From: Teratosphaeria epicoccoides
Lineage: Eukaryota > Ascomycota > Dothideomycetes > Mycosphaerellales > Teratosphaeriaceae
Direction of reading: 5' to 3'
NCBI GenBank assembly: GCA_021401465.1
Contig: JADDMT010000015.1
Span: 310,001-374,000, forward strand
Length of the DNA: 64,000 nt
The notes under the pieces were generated by a model. The model made no database searches and was not told the DNA's origin. It saw only the letters and a list, made by a program, of their open reading frames with translations. The translations under genes were made by a program, and so were the position numbers. This document shows, piece by piece, positions 41,291-52,091 of this stretch (positions are counted from its first letter, which is position 1; each line of letters starts with the position of its first letter).

Positions 41291-42706
41291 TCAGTCCAAA
41301 ACATCATCTCGGAGCGCAAAAGCCTGCTTCAGTACCTCATCTGCCTTTGCTCGAATCGCATTGTGGAACATGACGTTTGTTGTAAAGACCTTGCAGCCCT
41401 GGATCTTCCGCGCAGCCTGCATGGAGAAGTCAAAGTCGACGTACATGTCCTCAACATAACTGGCAGCATATACAGGCACCTCGTTCCGGGCCAACTGCTC
41501 TTCGTCAAATAGTGGCGACCAGTCGGCATCCGCAGCCACGCGGTTGGCCACGTCCTGGACTTTGGCAAGCTCGCTATAGTCTTCGAACATATGTGGGAAG
41601 ACCATCTCGCCTGTAAAGTAAACAGGCCCATCTTCCTTCTCGAGGTCGAATTCTGGATGCTCTTCTTTTACACGATGTGCTGACCAATTGGGCGCGTTGC
41701 CCTCGCAATATATCGGCTCGTGAAGGATAGCATATAGAAGGTGGTCGTCAAAGAGGGATGCGCGATCGATTGTTGCAAGAGTACCTCGAGTGAGATGGCC
41801 AAAAGCTCCGATGTCATAGCTTGCCTTCAAGACAATGTCGTGTACCGAGTCCAGCCCGCCATGACCTCCGAACGCGATGCCCAAATGCTGAAATCGACGC
41901 CGCGTAAGAGTCCCTTCGGAAGGCAGCTTGATCTTGCCGTCTCCAAAGCGCTTGAGGTAGAACATGATCTTTTTGACCTTCTCAACATCTTCTGGGTATT
42001 TTGCGTAGTAGGCCTCATTGCGCTCAGCAACCTTTTTGTACAGCCGCCTGTAGACTTCGTCTGGGGTTCTGACGAGCGGTTGAAGGCCACCAAACAAGAA
42101 GGCCTCGCGAAGACCCTGCGGATGAAAGGATAGATAGCTGATGATACAAAAGCCGCCAAAGCTCTGGCCCAAGACACTCCATTTCTTCTTCTCGTCGGGA
42201 TAGTCTGCCGTAAGCGCCTGTCGTATCGCTTCACAATCTTTGACAATTGAATCTGCCCGGTAGAGCTTGAGATACCGTGCCTGCACATCGTTGTAGCCGC
42301 GCATCTGGAGCGTGGAGGCAGTGACCGGCGTACTTAGTCCTGTGCCTCTTTGATCAAGATACAGCATCTGATAGCCTCGGTCGAGTGCTGCATGTGTCTG
42401 AGGGTAATGCTGCGGCGGTCCACAGTTCATGCCCGGACCGCCTTGAAGATAGCACATCCATGGTAGTTGATCCTTATCCTTGGAGGTCTCTGGTATTATG
42501 GCCGTATCGTGCTTCTTGACACTGCGTGCGAAGACACGTATCGTTCCAACATCGGGTTTTGAATAGTCCTTGGGCACGTCAAAGAAATGCTCCGTAACTT
42601 TGAGCTTGCCCGCCACGAGGTGCGATTCCTGACTGACGATCTTGGCTGGCGAAACAGTAGACATGCTGCGTGCGAAGCTCCTGAACATCAGAAAGCGCAA
42701 GTGCAC
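41291..42706 (-). CDS. Proline iminopeptidase-like alpha/beta hydrolase (S33)
   Basis: A 471-residue intronless protein that probably releases N-terminal proline from peptides. Landmarks are the oxyanion-hole motif LQGGPGMNCGPP, LYLDQRGTGLSTP, the nucleophile elbow VLGQSFGGFCIISYL, an aspartate in YVEDMYVDFDFS, and a histidine in NVMFHNAIR near the C-terminus. The order and the DQRGTG motif are those of proline iminopeptidases. The N-terminus (MHLRFLMFRSFARSMSTVSP) is basic and could target mitochondria; internal methionines at positions 7 and 15 offer a cytosolic start. It is divergent from the Kelch-protein gene. Confidence 0.88.
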   Translation of the reverse strand: MHLRFLMFRSFARSMSTVSPAKIVSQESHLVAGKLKVTEHFFDVPKDYSKPDVGTIRVFARSVKKHDTAIIPETSKDKDQLPWMCYLQGGPGMNCGPPQHYPQTHAALDRGYQMLYLDQRGTGLSTPVTASTLQMRGYNDVQARYLKLYRADSIVKDCEAIRQALTADYPDEKKKWSVLGQSFGGFCIISYLSFHPQGLREAFLFGGLQPLVRTPDEVYRRLYKKVAERNEAYYAKYPEDVEKVKKIMFYLKRFGDGKIKLPSEGTLTRRRFQHLGIAFGGHGGLDSVHDIVLKASYDIGAFGHLTRGTLATIDRASLFDDHLLYAILHEPIYCEGNAPNWSAHRVKEEHPEFDLEKEDGPVYFTGEMVFPHMFEDYSELAKVQDVANRVAADADWSPLFDEEQLARNEVPVYAASYVEDMYVDFDFSMQAARKIQGCKVFTTNVMFHNAIRAKADEVLKQAFALRDDVLD

Positions 42707-43044
42707 AACAGCGCTGGGTCCCCGTTGCGGTGAGTTACCGGCTCAGTACCAATCCAGAAACTCCACAAACGCTTGTGCCGCGATATTGCCAAATGTCCAC
42801 GCCAAGAGCAAGTGTCTCTTGGAAGCGATCGTTCAGCAGTCTTGCAGCATGAAAGTCGTCCACAGGCCTCGTGTGTAATCCCGCATTTTGTTTCCTGAGA
42901 TGCGAGAATTTGTGGAGACCTCAATGCACACCAAAGGCTGGGACGAAGAAATTTCCTCCAGCTTGCTGCCCGACCACTTCCCTAATTTGCATCACTGGAC
43001 CGAGTCAAGGACGCACGTTGATCTTTGTGTCCCAAGAAACGAAC
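42707..43044. promoter_or_regulatory. Divergent promoter of the iminopeptidase and Kelch-protein genes
   Basis: 338 bases between two start codons. No TATA box or other motif named with confidence. Confidence 0.4.
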
Positions 43045-45086
43045 ATGGCCAAAGACACGAAGAAAAAGAAAGCGGAGAAGTGCGCGAAAAATCTTCTTAA
43101 CGCCGACCGGATATAGGCTAATTTCTCGATAGGAAGGCACGAGCCGCGCAGAAGCAGGAGAAGAAGGCTACTCAGAAGGAGAAGAAGAACAGCAAGAAGG
43201 CCAAGGATGAGGACAGCGATGCTGAAGATGCAGACCTCGATGCCATACTGGCTGAGTACCAAAAGCAGCAGGAGCAATTCCTCAAGGTGACCGAATCGCA
43301 AGCAGACCCTCCTTCGCCTCGGTCATCCGCGACACTTGTCGCATCGCCGGGTAACAGCAATGAGATATTTCTCTTTGGTGGCGAGTACTTCAACGGAGCC
43401 TTGGCAAACTTCTTCAACGATTTATATGTTTACAAGCGAAATGGGGACTTGTGGCGTAAAGTCACCAGCCCAAACACGCCTTTGCCTCGTTCTGGACATG
43501 CCATGTGCCTAGGCGGCAATGCCGGAGGTATTTACCTGTTTGGTGGCGAGTTCTCGAGTCCAAAGCAAGGCACGTTTTATCACTACAACGACTTCTGGAG
43601 ACTGGAGCCAAATACGAGAGAGTGGACGAAGCTGGAGGGCAAGGGTGGCCCCCCTGCACGGAGCGGACATCGTATGACATACTTCAAGAACTACATCATC
43701 CTGTTTGGAGGGTTTCAGGATACTAGCCAGCAAACGAAGTACCTACAGGATGTCTGGCTCTACGACACTCAGAACTTCAGCTGGCATCAACCGAGTCTAC
43801 CACCAGCATCAGGAAGGCCTGATGCCAGATCCTCGTTTTCGCTTCTTCCACACGAGTCTGGAGCTGTGCTATATGGGGGCTACTCCCGCGTGAAAGTCGC
43901 CAGTGCAGGCAGGGCATCCAGAGGTGGCAAGAGTGCTTCGAAGGTCAGCATGAAGCCCGTGGTACATCAAGACACATGGTTCCTTCGCATTACACCACCA
44001 AGCTCAGAAGCCCGAGCCAACGCACTTCCAGCAGTCCGATGGGAACGCAGAAAACGACCTGTCAACTCACCCAACCCGCCTCGTGCTGGCGCTACGATGG
44101 CTCACCACAAAGGCCGAGGTATCGCGTTCGGTGGCGTCCACGATGTTGAGGAGAGCGAAGAAGGCATGGATAGCGAGTTCTTCAACCTGCTTCATGCATA
44201 CGCTATAGACCGCAACAGGTTCATGCAGCTTGCCTTGAGAAGACCAAGAACGTCGGCTAAGAAGGCTGCAAATGAGCGAGGGATTCGACGCGGTCGTGGC
44301 AAGGCAAACGAAGAGGAGCTTTTGCGCAACCTAGCGCTGATCGAGGGCAGCGGCGCTGTGGATGTTGAGATGGTTGAGGCCAATCTAGCGTGGAAGGACG
44401 ATGAACACGAGGAGAGGCAAAGTGACGAAAAGCCTGTGATGTGGGAGATGCCGCACCCAAGGTTCAACGCCCAACTTACTGTACAAGAAGATGTGCTGTA
44501 TATCTATGGCGGCACATTTGAGAAGGGTGATCGGGAATACACGTTCAACGAGATGTGGTCAATCGACTTGGTGAAGCTAGATGGCTGCAAACAGATATTC
44601 AAGCGCGAGCTCGAAGACTGGCAAGACAGCGGGGAGGAAGACAGCGAGGACGAGGATGACGAAGGCTCAGAAGCCGATGAGGAGAGTGAAGACGAGGATG
44701 CCACAGAGACAAGCACAGCCGCTACATCAGTTGAACCAAGCGAAGCAGACACCACGATTACAGAACCAGAAACAGAGCAAGAGGTTTCGTCGATGAAGGA
44801 CAACCTGCCTCATCCAAGGCCATTCGAAACATTGCGTGACTTCTTCGTCCGCTCGTCGAATGATTGGCAGGAAGTCATTCTCGACTGGATGAAGTACCAG
44901 CGGGATGTTGATGATACGTCAGTCAAAGAGATCAGAAAGCAGGCTTTTGACAGGGCGGAGGCCAAGTGGTGGGATTGTCGAGAGGAGATCCAGGCGCTGG
45001 AGGACGAACAGGAGGCGGCGGGCATCAGTGAAGTGGTAGCGCTGGATCAGAGAGGAGGTGAGGGTGGTGCAGGGAGGCGAAGATAA
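43045..45086 (+). CDS. Kelch-repeat protein of the Kel3/KLHDC4 family
   Basis: Two exons, 43045-43079 and 43133-45086, with a 53-nt intron (GTGCGC donor, GGCTAAT branch-like site, GATAG acceptor), giving 662 residues. The join produces the lysine-rich head KAEKKARAAQKQEKKATQKE typical of this family. Kelch blades follow, for example IFLFGGEYFNG, GIYLFGGEFSS, YIILFGGFQDT, AVLYGGYSRVKV and VLYIYGGTFEKGD. A very acidic Glu/Asp-rich stretch lies at about 510 to 560, then a C-terminal DUF4110-like domain (RPFETLRDFFVRSSNDWQEV). The cellular role of Kel3-type proteins is poorly defined; the charged head resembles ribosome- or RNA-associated proteins. Confidence 0.88.
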
Positions 45087-45984
45087 GCATTATCTGCGAT
45101 CCCGTAACTGCCTCGAGTTATCCAGGACGAGTCGCTGTCCGAGATCGACGATATGGCAGACTGCCAGTGCAGGGCCAGAACGGCCCCTTGTCTGTCGGTG
45201 AGCTGCACCTACTCTGTCGCCTCCCGCATCCAAAGTGAGTGTGAATACGGTCAACACCACATGTGCAGGCTCGCTTGTGTTACCCGCATCTAGAAAACCC
45301 GAATCGCCCAGGCATCACGTGTCGTCCACAAATTTGGCAGGCTGAACCCCTCATTACGTAGCTCAAGTGCCCCGCCGCCAGAAGTTATTCTGCACGCGGC
45401 CGTCGCGACTGCTGGTCAAAAGCAACTTGAACAATGGAGGCAAGATATCAAGGAAGAACCACGCACTTGTGGCGTACAACCACTTGTGACTGACGCCAAG
45501 AAACTGTGCTTGCAAAGTCATTGAAGTGACGCAATGCCGGCAGCAGCATACATGCTGGCTCACGAACACTGTGCAGCATGTGATAGGAGGCCATCGTGGT
45601 CTGGGTTGGGAGGTGGGACACCATCGAGACAACCGAATGCACAGCCTCACGTCACTGAGAGTGTCTGACTGGACGAAGAGCCACACAATGCTCGTCAATA
45701 CCTCCTCGTGCCCACACGGCAGCTGCCGGTGGCACCAGAAAGCTTGTGCACCAATCGTGTGTGGCTGTAGCGCCTTCTGGATGCAGACGGCATGTGATGA
45801 TAAGAATGACGTCGAGTGACGTACCGAGGGAGCTCTTTCCTTGACTGCCAGCACTAACACCAAAACAAGCATGTATAAGAATCTTCCACTTTCCAGCTTC
45901 CTTCCTAACCAATACAATCCTCCCTCAGCAACATCATCCTTCGCCAAAACCAACCTGAACAACCACTCACACACAACCGCCAAG
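45087..45984. promoter_or_regulatory. Upstream region of the Hsp9/Hsp12 gene
   Basis: Nearly 900 bases before a small stress gene. TATAAG at 45874-45879 lies 111 bases before the ATG and could be a TATA element. CCCCT stress-response-like words occur at 45184-45188 and 45347-45351, rather far upstream. The leader just before the ATG is rich in CA and CAACC words, typical of strongly expressed fungal genes. Confidence 0.45.
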
Positions 45985-46295
45985 ATGACTGATTCCGGTC
46001 GTAAGGACGTCGGTGACAGTATGATCGACCAAACACCAGTCTGTAGCCTTCCACGCTAACACATTAAACAGAGATCTCCGACAAGATGACTCCCGACTCC
46101 TCCAAGTCCACCCTCGACAAGGCTGGCGACTCTCTCACCGGCATGGGCGACAAGGCCCAGCGTGACCTGATCCCCGACAGCCAGAAGTCCGGTTCCCAGT
46201 CCGCCATGGACAAGATGAGCCGCACCAAGGACCACAATGACGGTCAGTCCATGCTCGACAAAGCCAAGGACGCCGTCGGCCTCGGCCACAAATAG
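45985..46295 (+). CDS. hsp12: Hsp9/Hsp12-family small stress protein
   Basis: Two exons, 45985-46018 and 46072-46295, with a 53-nt intron (GTATGA donor, TTAAACAG acceptor) and a GCTAAC branch-like site; 85 residues. The protein begins MTDSGRKDVGDKISDKMTPD and continues with STLDKAGDSLTGMGDKAQRD. It ends in a second similar amphipathic repeat (SMLDKAKDAVGLGHK). This is the Hsp12/Hsp9/Awh11 family: disordered in solution, helical on membranes, and abundant under heat, osmotic or starvation stress. Length and charge are normal for the family. Confidence 0.94.
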
Positions 46296-47714
46296 ACGTC
46301 TTGCCATGGGCGGCATCTGCACCTGACGCCTTTCTCGCCTATGGTGACACGACCAAATTCGGCTTGCAGTGGCGTAGCAACATCACCGTGGCTCGACATT
46401 GCGGCAGGGATGGTAGATGGGATATGTTGGCGAGGAAGGTATGATCAACGACAGGAGTTTGTGCTTCATAATGTACTATACCAACTTTCAATATCAACCT
46501 CAGATGGGCCATAATGTCCTTCACGCCCACTGTTTCCCTTGATCGCGTTGACCTCGGCAAGCCGATTCAAGTGTTATGCGAGTTGACCAAGAGGATCAAA
46601 CCGGAGACGTTCACGCTGTTTAGGGCCACCGTGGACTGCGAATAGTGGCTGTCATCTCGTTAAGCCGACCATCAGTATATCTCGACCGCTACAGATTGTG
46701 GCCTTTGCAGGCATCACGCTCAACAGATCGGGCCGATTTCTAATTCTGTAAGGACACGCTAGCTTTGCCGTGGTCCCCTTAGGAGACCATATATCCGCTA
46801 TATAGCTTGGAGGATAGGGATGAGACGGTCAAGGTCGGGAATCGAGAGAAGAGTCAAGGGTCTCGACAATCTTCTCAGCACTAGCGCCAGCAGCAACGCA
46901 TTTACCAGCTCGAGCTCGTAGGAACTGGCAGCAATTGCTACTACCAGGACCTACCATGGAAGCTCGCATATTGCTCTCAAACGCTCTTGAACTCCCTGGC
47001 CAGGCTCAGGTCGCAGGCCATGCAGACACATGCTCACTCAATCATCGTAGGTCTCCTCATACTCTTCGTGGTACTCCTCTTGCTCTGTTGCCTCTCGTAT
47101 GGCGGTTGGTGCGAGTAGTTTTGCTGAGCTCCGTGCGGCGGCTGCTGGTCGTAGCCTCTCTGCTGCTGATCGTGCGATGGCTGCTGCGAGTATGTCCGCT
47201 CGGTCTTGGGTCCGTCTTTGAAGTTTGCTTTGAGCCCGTGACATTCTTCGGTCGACTTCTCACGGAACAACATAATCCAGATTGCTGTTCTGCTTCTTAA
47301 TCTGAGTGTAAACGAGATATCGTCTAGAGCAAAGAGTTGTAGCTGGCAGTCTTCATTTGCTGCATGTGTACCCTTTACTGCGGGCCCGTTGCGTTGTGCG
47401 CCAAAGTCAATAGGCGTTGCGCGGCTTGCACCAGTGAGTCACGGAACGGAAGTCATATTTGATATTTTCTTGCCACGAGCACTTGCTCGGGCTGGCACAT
47501 GATACTCGAATCGATCACGGATTCCACGCGACAGTGAGCAGATCGTCAGGTTTGATGAAAATTGGTTAGATCAAAGTGACAAACATTATCTGAAGAGTAA
47601 ATCCCGCCCTCGAAGACCCATGATCTGCACAGGGGTAGCATTGTTATTTGGTTCCGGTATCGCGTAGCACAAGCAGTTTTACTCAACGTCCCGAGCATTT
47701 GTTCCTCCGCAACC
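46296..47714. other. Intergenic region with a Gln/His-rich open frame
   Basis: No supported gene. On the minus strand, 47273 to 47034 is open for 79 codons and includes a Tyr/Gln/Pro-rich stretch (YSQQPSHDQQQRGYDQQPPH) that looks like a low-complexity protein segment, but no domain or splice partner is seen. The rest is featureless. Confidence 0.45.
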
Positions 47715-48415
47715 TCAATCGTCGGCCTTGGTGAGAGTCCAGTGAACATCGACTTGTTGTCCTTGGGGCAAGTCTGGACTGTCGCACTGCATGCCACCAG
47801 CGGCGTTGACGTACATCGTGAATGCAGCTTTGCAGCCTATGGTCGTCGCATTGGGGGCGAATTTGTCGATAGAGTCGGTGACCAAGTCCCAGATATCAGT
47901 GTTGCCGACGTAAGCACACTTGTCGCAATGGCCAGCTGCAACCTTGGCATTGAAAGAGCCTGAAAACGATAAGTCCATATGTTCCCTGTCCCTAATCTGG
48001 GGGTGCTACTCACAGGTCCCGTACGATACAAGTGTCACTCCCTCGCAGCTGATCTCCCATGACTGTTCCTGAAAGAATAACGAAGCGCAGGTCAGTGAAT
48101 GTCTGGGGACACAAAAGCATTGCTCTACTCGTCAGAACTGACCTTTTTGACGTCCGCCAGCATCGCTTTGCAGTCCTGAACGAGTGGCTGATCATCTTCA
48201 TCTTGCACCAGTTCACTGAACGTTGAGACACCGCACTCGTTGTTGCCAGGTATTTCGCCTTTGCCAGCATTATGATCGCCGACATGGTTGCCTTCGTTGG
48301 GGCCGTCAGAAGAAGCGACCGTAGCTTGCTTCAGCTTATTAGGGCCTGCAAGAAAGCGGGTGGCACCAGTCAGGGCTGGAAGGAGAACAAAGACGGTTGC
48401 TGCGGCGAAGTGCAT
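47715..48415 (-). CDS. Candidate Hce2 (Ecp2-like) secreted effector
   Basis: Three exons: 48415-48143, 48068-48014 and 47959-47715, with introns of 74 and 54 nt; phases agree, 190 residues. The first 19 residues form a signal peptide. After a Gly/Asn-rich linker comes a domain with the Hce2 layout: a CGVSTF start, a DC pair before a helix, a tryptophan strand, VSYGTC, DIWDLVTDSI and a closing GGMQC. Eight cysteines follow the signal peptide, against four in classical Ecp2, so extra disulfides are likely. Hce2 proteins are widespread in Dothideomycetes and some act on plants or competing microbes; the function here is inferred. A TATAAA lies 86 bases upstream. It sits alone between two gene-poor stretches of 1.4 kb, as effectors often do. 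Confidence 0.77.
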
Positions 48416-49839
48416 CTTGACTGCTGGGATCTTGGCAATCGGGAAGTTAGCGATAGTGACAGTTGGAGTTGTGAATGCAGACCTTCGCAAGGACTCTGTC
48501 TTTATAAATTCCTGCGGACCATGGCTATCCGACTCGTACTCGAGCCAAGCCGCCAAGTCGAATGAATCCTGGACCGTCGTGAGACAGGTCAATTTGCGTT
48601 CATTACAACCCGGTCTCGGTAGGGGCGGAAGCACGCTCGAACAGGATCATTGCTGGAAAGCAAACCGATTCCAAGACCGCAGCAGCAACGCTTGGCTCAC
48701 TCAAATGTTTCGATGGACTGATTTGCATGCACGAGAGGGGACTCGCGACCTGCGAACGTTGCCCGTGCGCATTCACAAGGCATGGAAGAACGTATGTGTT
48801 AGGGCCTTTAAGGTTAAATTAGTACTCACTTTCGTCAGGCATTATGGTGGACCGGGAGATCGCGGTAATGCAGGACCAAAGCGGTCCTCACATTTTGCCG
48901 GCGTAAAGTTCGCGGGCAGTTCTCCTTTTTCGGACCAACAGCGATGGTGTTCCGTGAACGATGCACGAGCTTTCATGTGAAAAAGTGAAGACCCCATGTT
49001 TTACGAGATGCATGTCCACATCGTCCAAGGCGGACTGGTCGACACGACCAGGCTATTTGCAGAGATTCCTTTCTTGGTGGTTTCAGCCATCCGTGTTCAT
49101 CGCCGAAAAAAATTTCGGCATATCTGCTGTTTGCCCCTGTCCATGACTATAAATAAATGCCACCAAAGACCGTACAACCACAAATTAGTCAGGAACCTTG
49201 GGGAACCTACCAAAGATTGCGCAAGCAGCCCTTTATTGGAGCTCTGGCTACAGGACATGTCTCTGTCGTGACGTTGCGTTGGAATGTGCGGCTGGGACTT
49301 TCGCAGCAGAGTTCCTCAAAGTGCACAAATGCGTCCGAATACATCCCGCAGCGAGTGTCAGAGCCAGTCCCGTTGATGGAGTTGCTTAGGGAGCTTGGAC
49401 GCTTGTAAATGCTCTCAGGCTCATGCGCACTGTCTAAGGAACATGTTCTCACCACGTGGCAGTCGATTTTCCGATATTGGCTGGCGGGCCCCCTCCAAGT
49501 GGTGTCAGGTCACGCAGCCATAATCTGCTGGCTCTTCAGAGCGTGACAACTGCCTTCCTGGTGAATCCCTCTTCTCGCAATATGTCGAGGTCCCTGCACG
49601 ATCTTGAGAGCGTCTCTCACCAACATCGAATTTGGCAAGCACTGTAGCTTGCCCTATTTTGGTGCCAATGTGGCACAGTCTCGGCGATATTGGAGAGCAA
49701 AGAACCTTGGACCTAAGGCTTGAACGCATAAGCGCGGGAGGGTGGCTTGGCCTTGCCTCAACACAACATGATCGGAGCTTGCTGGCGGAATCGCGCGGTT
49801 GAGGTCCTTCACAGACCTCCACTAGGCCCAGAATCGCAT
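48416..49839. other. Gene-poor region upstream of the Hce2 candidate
   Basis: It holds the Hce2 promoter and, at the right end, the tail of the methyltransferase gene. The open frames here are short or antisense; no other gene, repeat or transposon is evident. Confidence 0.5.
48501..48506 (-). promoter_or_regulatory. TATA box of the Hce2 candidate
   Basis: On the minus strand TATAAA sits within aatttataaagac, 86 bases before the start codon. This supports 48415 as the start of a regulated gene. Confidence 0.55.
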
Positions 49840-51090
49840 TCATGGTGCAACCTTCCTGATCTTGGCAAAGAACAGTGGACCCCATTTTCCATTTCGCGCA
49901 TGGTCTGGTAGGACGATCCACCCGTAATTTGTCCGCTCAGCCCATGCCTCCAGCTCTGCTTCTATAGCCTGCCCGTCCTCCTCCTCACCAAAGCCGAGCC
50001 GGATGTTCCACCCGACAGTCCCCTTCTTCCTCTCCTTCGCCACTTCACGCATCGTCTTCCCAAGGACGCCATCATTCTCTGCAGTTCCGATGGAGCAAGT
50101 GGCGTACATGATATCGCCACCAAGTTTGGCAGCTTTCAAAGCTGTCATCAGTAACCTCGTCTGTATTTCTGCCTGTCGTTTGGAGGATCCTGGCCGCCAA
50201 TTGGACATTTCAGGTGCCGAACCTCCAGTCGCACGGGCCTTGAGATGGGCGTGAATGATGTGGCGCTCAGATGAGCACGGCGCGTCGACTAGAACCTTGT
50301 CATATCCGCCTTTGCCTGCTGTCAGGGCTGTGGCAGAGGCTGAGGTGCCATCGATGTTCGTGCATCGAACGTAGCCTGCGTTGAGCAGGTAAGATGGGAT
50401 GTAATCGCTTAGATTCTCGACAAGTCGTTTCTGCCGTCTGCCATCTGCTTCGTTGCTGACCAGTCTGCCGCTTGGTCCATTTCCTGCTTGCTCGCCAGCG
50501 TCCCGTTCTGCAATAGCTCCGCCAATAGCGCCGCAGTGGGTGGGATACATTGTCTGGCTGAGTGTGACTGATTTACCACCGGGTGCAGCGCAGAGATCGA
50601 GCACAGCATCACCTGGCTTGACGCACAGGAGGTGCACAGCCAGAGCTGAAGCGGCATCCAAATTCCAGTGGGTCATGAGCTTTCCAGCATGGGTCGCATT
50701 GTGCTTTGGTGGTGGAAATTTGTGGCCAGATGAGAGAATGGTCACATCGTCGGCTCCGGCTTTCTGTGCTGGATTTCGAGTCAAGCACAGTATACCAGCT
50801 CCAGCTGATGAGCCACCAGGACCATGTTGGTCAGGTTCATTCTGGGGGCCATGAGTTAGCTCCGGGAAGTTCAATACTGCTAGTTCATTCCTCGGTATAT
50901 CAGCCTCGTCCATCGCTCTCCAGAAATCTTCGATTGCGGCATATCGATTGACAAGGGCAGCGTATCTCGTCGTCTCCGCGAGCGCAGGATACAGTGATTG
51001 ATGCCATCTTTCCTGGCCCCATGTCGCAGCATGATGCTTGTGAAAAGCTTCCTCAGTAGCTGCAGCAGACCTGCGAGTAGTTTTGGTCAT
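49840..51090 (-). CDS. NSUN-type RNA (cytosine-5) methyltransferase
   Basis: An intronless 416-residue protein of the Nol1/Nop2/Sun family, which uses S-adenosylmethionine to methylate cytosine in RNA. Motif I is VLDLCAAPGGKSVTLSQ (about 160 to 176), motif IV is VLVDAPCSSERH (Pro-Cys near 268) and motif VI is YATCSIGTAEND with the catalytic cysteine near 328. The short N-terminal region and motif spacing are closest to the NSUN3/NSUN4 mitochondrial group rather than Nop2 or Trm4. Motif I to IV is expanded by a disordered insertion (GNGPSGRLVSNEADG). Substrate, probably mitochondrial rRNA or tRNA, is inferred. A basic Lys/Thr/Arg start may act in targeting. Confidence 0.87.
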   Translation of the reverse strand: MTKTTRRSAAATEEAFHKHHAATWGQERWHQSLYPALAETTRYAALVNRYAAIEDFWRAMDEADIPRNELAVLNFPELTHGPQNEPDQHGPGGSSAGAGILCLTRNPAQKAGADDVTILSSGHKFPPPKHNATHAGKLMTHWNLDAASALAVHLLCVKPGDAVLDLCAAPGGKSVTLSQTMYPTHCGAIGGAIAERDAGEQAGNGPSGRLVSNEADGRRQKRLVENLSDYIPSYLLNAGYVRCTNIDGTSASATALTAGKGGYDKVLVDAPCSSERHIIHAHLKARATGGSAPEMSNWRPGSSKRQAEIQTRLLMTALKAAKLGGDIMYATCSIGTAENDGVLGKTMREVAKERKKGTVGWNIRLGFGEEEDGQAIEAELEAWAERTNYGWIVLPDHARNGKWGPLFFAKIRKVAP

Positions 51091-51402
51091 GGTGCGTGCC
51101 TGCCTCTTTCGGCATCATGCGAGCAGCGAAAATTTACTGCTAAACAGAGCGGTAACTCAGCTCGATATATATGTCTGTCAGGGGAGAATTTGAAATTTCT
51201 GGACGCTACCCTTGTACCTTACCTTACCTCACATAATGTGATACATGTGACGTACGGGATGGTGCCTCAGGCCAAACGCCGAATTTCTCCGACGATTTCA
51301 ACTTTTTGGGAGCTTCACCACGATACCCACATGTAGCGATGCGCCCAGTTCGATAGACGCTGACACAAGCTCCAGATTTCTTGCGCATACATCCAAGGCG
51401 CA
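51091..51402. promoter_or_regulatory. Divergent promoter of the NSUN-type gene and gar1
   Basis: 312 bases between divergent starts of two RNA-modification genes. The word ACCTTACCTTACCTC at about 51217 to 51232 is a short tandem motif of possible regulatory interest. Confidence 0.45.
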
Positions 51403-52091
51403 ATGTCTTTCCGTGCGCGAGGCGGTGGAGATCGCGGTGGTCGCGGAGGCGGTTTCCGAGGCGGTGATAGAGGCGGACGAGGTGGTGGGCGAGGCGGCAG
51501 AGGAGGCTTCCAACAGAGCTTTGGCCCCCCAGACCAGGTCCACGGTCAGTAATTACTTCGTGAGATGAGGACAATACCCAACGGAAAGCTGATTGACTGG
51601 CAGAAATGGGCGAGTTTATGCACGCTACCGAAGGCGAGCTGGTCTGCTCTTCCATCAACACGAAAATCCCATACTTCAACGCTCCTATCTACCTGGAGAA
51701 CAAGACCGCAATCGGCAAGGTCGATGAGATCCTCGGTCCCCTCAATCAGGTGTACTTTACGATTAAGCCGCAGGAGGGCATACAAGCCACGAGCTTCAAG
51801 GCAGGCGACAAGTTCTACATTGGCGGGGACAAGTTATTACCACTCGAGCGGTTTCTGCCAAAGCCGAAGCCGCCGCCAGGCATGCCCAAGGTCAAGAAGC
51901 TGAGCAGGGGTGGCACTGGTGGAAGAGGTGGACGTGGTGCGCCGAGAGGAAGAGGTGCTCCGAGAGGGCGTGGTGGTCCGCCGGGACGAGGTGGGGGATT
52001 TGGTGCGAGAGGCGGTAGCCGTGGTGGTGGCGGCTTCAGTGGCAGGGGTGGATCGAGAGGCGCGCCAAGGGGCCGAGGCAGAGGTTACTAG
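51403..52091 (+). CDS. gar1: Gar1, H/ACA snoRNP protein
   Basis: Exons 51403-51544 and 51604-52091 with a 59-nt intron (GTCAGT donor, TGGCAG acceptor) encode 209 residues. A glycine/arginine-rich head (RGGGDRGGRGGGFRGGDRGG) precedes the Gar1/Naf1 core: GEFMHATEGELVCSSINTKI, PYFNAPIYLENKTAIGKVDE, ILGPLNQVYFTIKPQEG and GDKFYIGGDKLLPLERFLPK. A longer glycine/arginine tail follows. Gar1 joins Cbf5, Nhp2 and Nop10 in the nucleolar pseudouridylation complex; the arginines are probably methylated. Layout and length match yeast Gar1. Confidence 0.96.
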
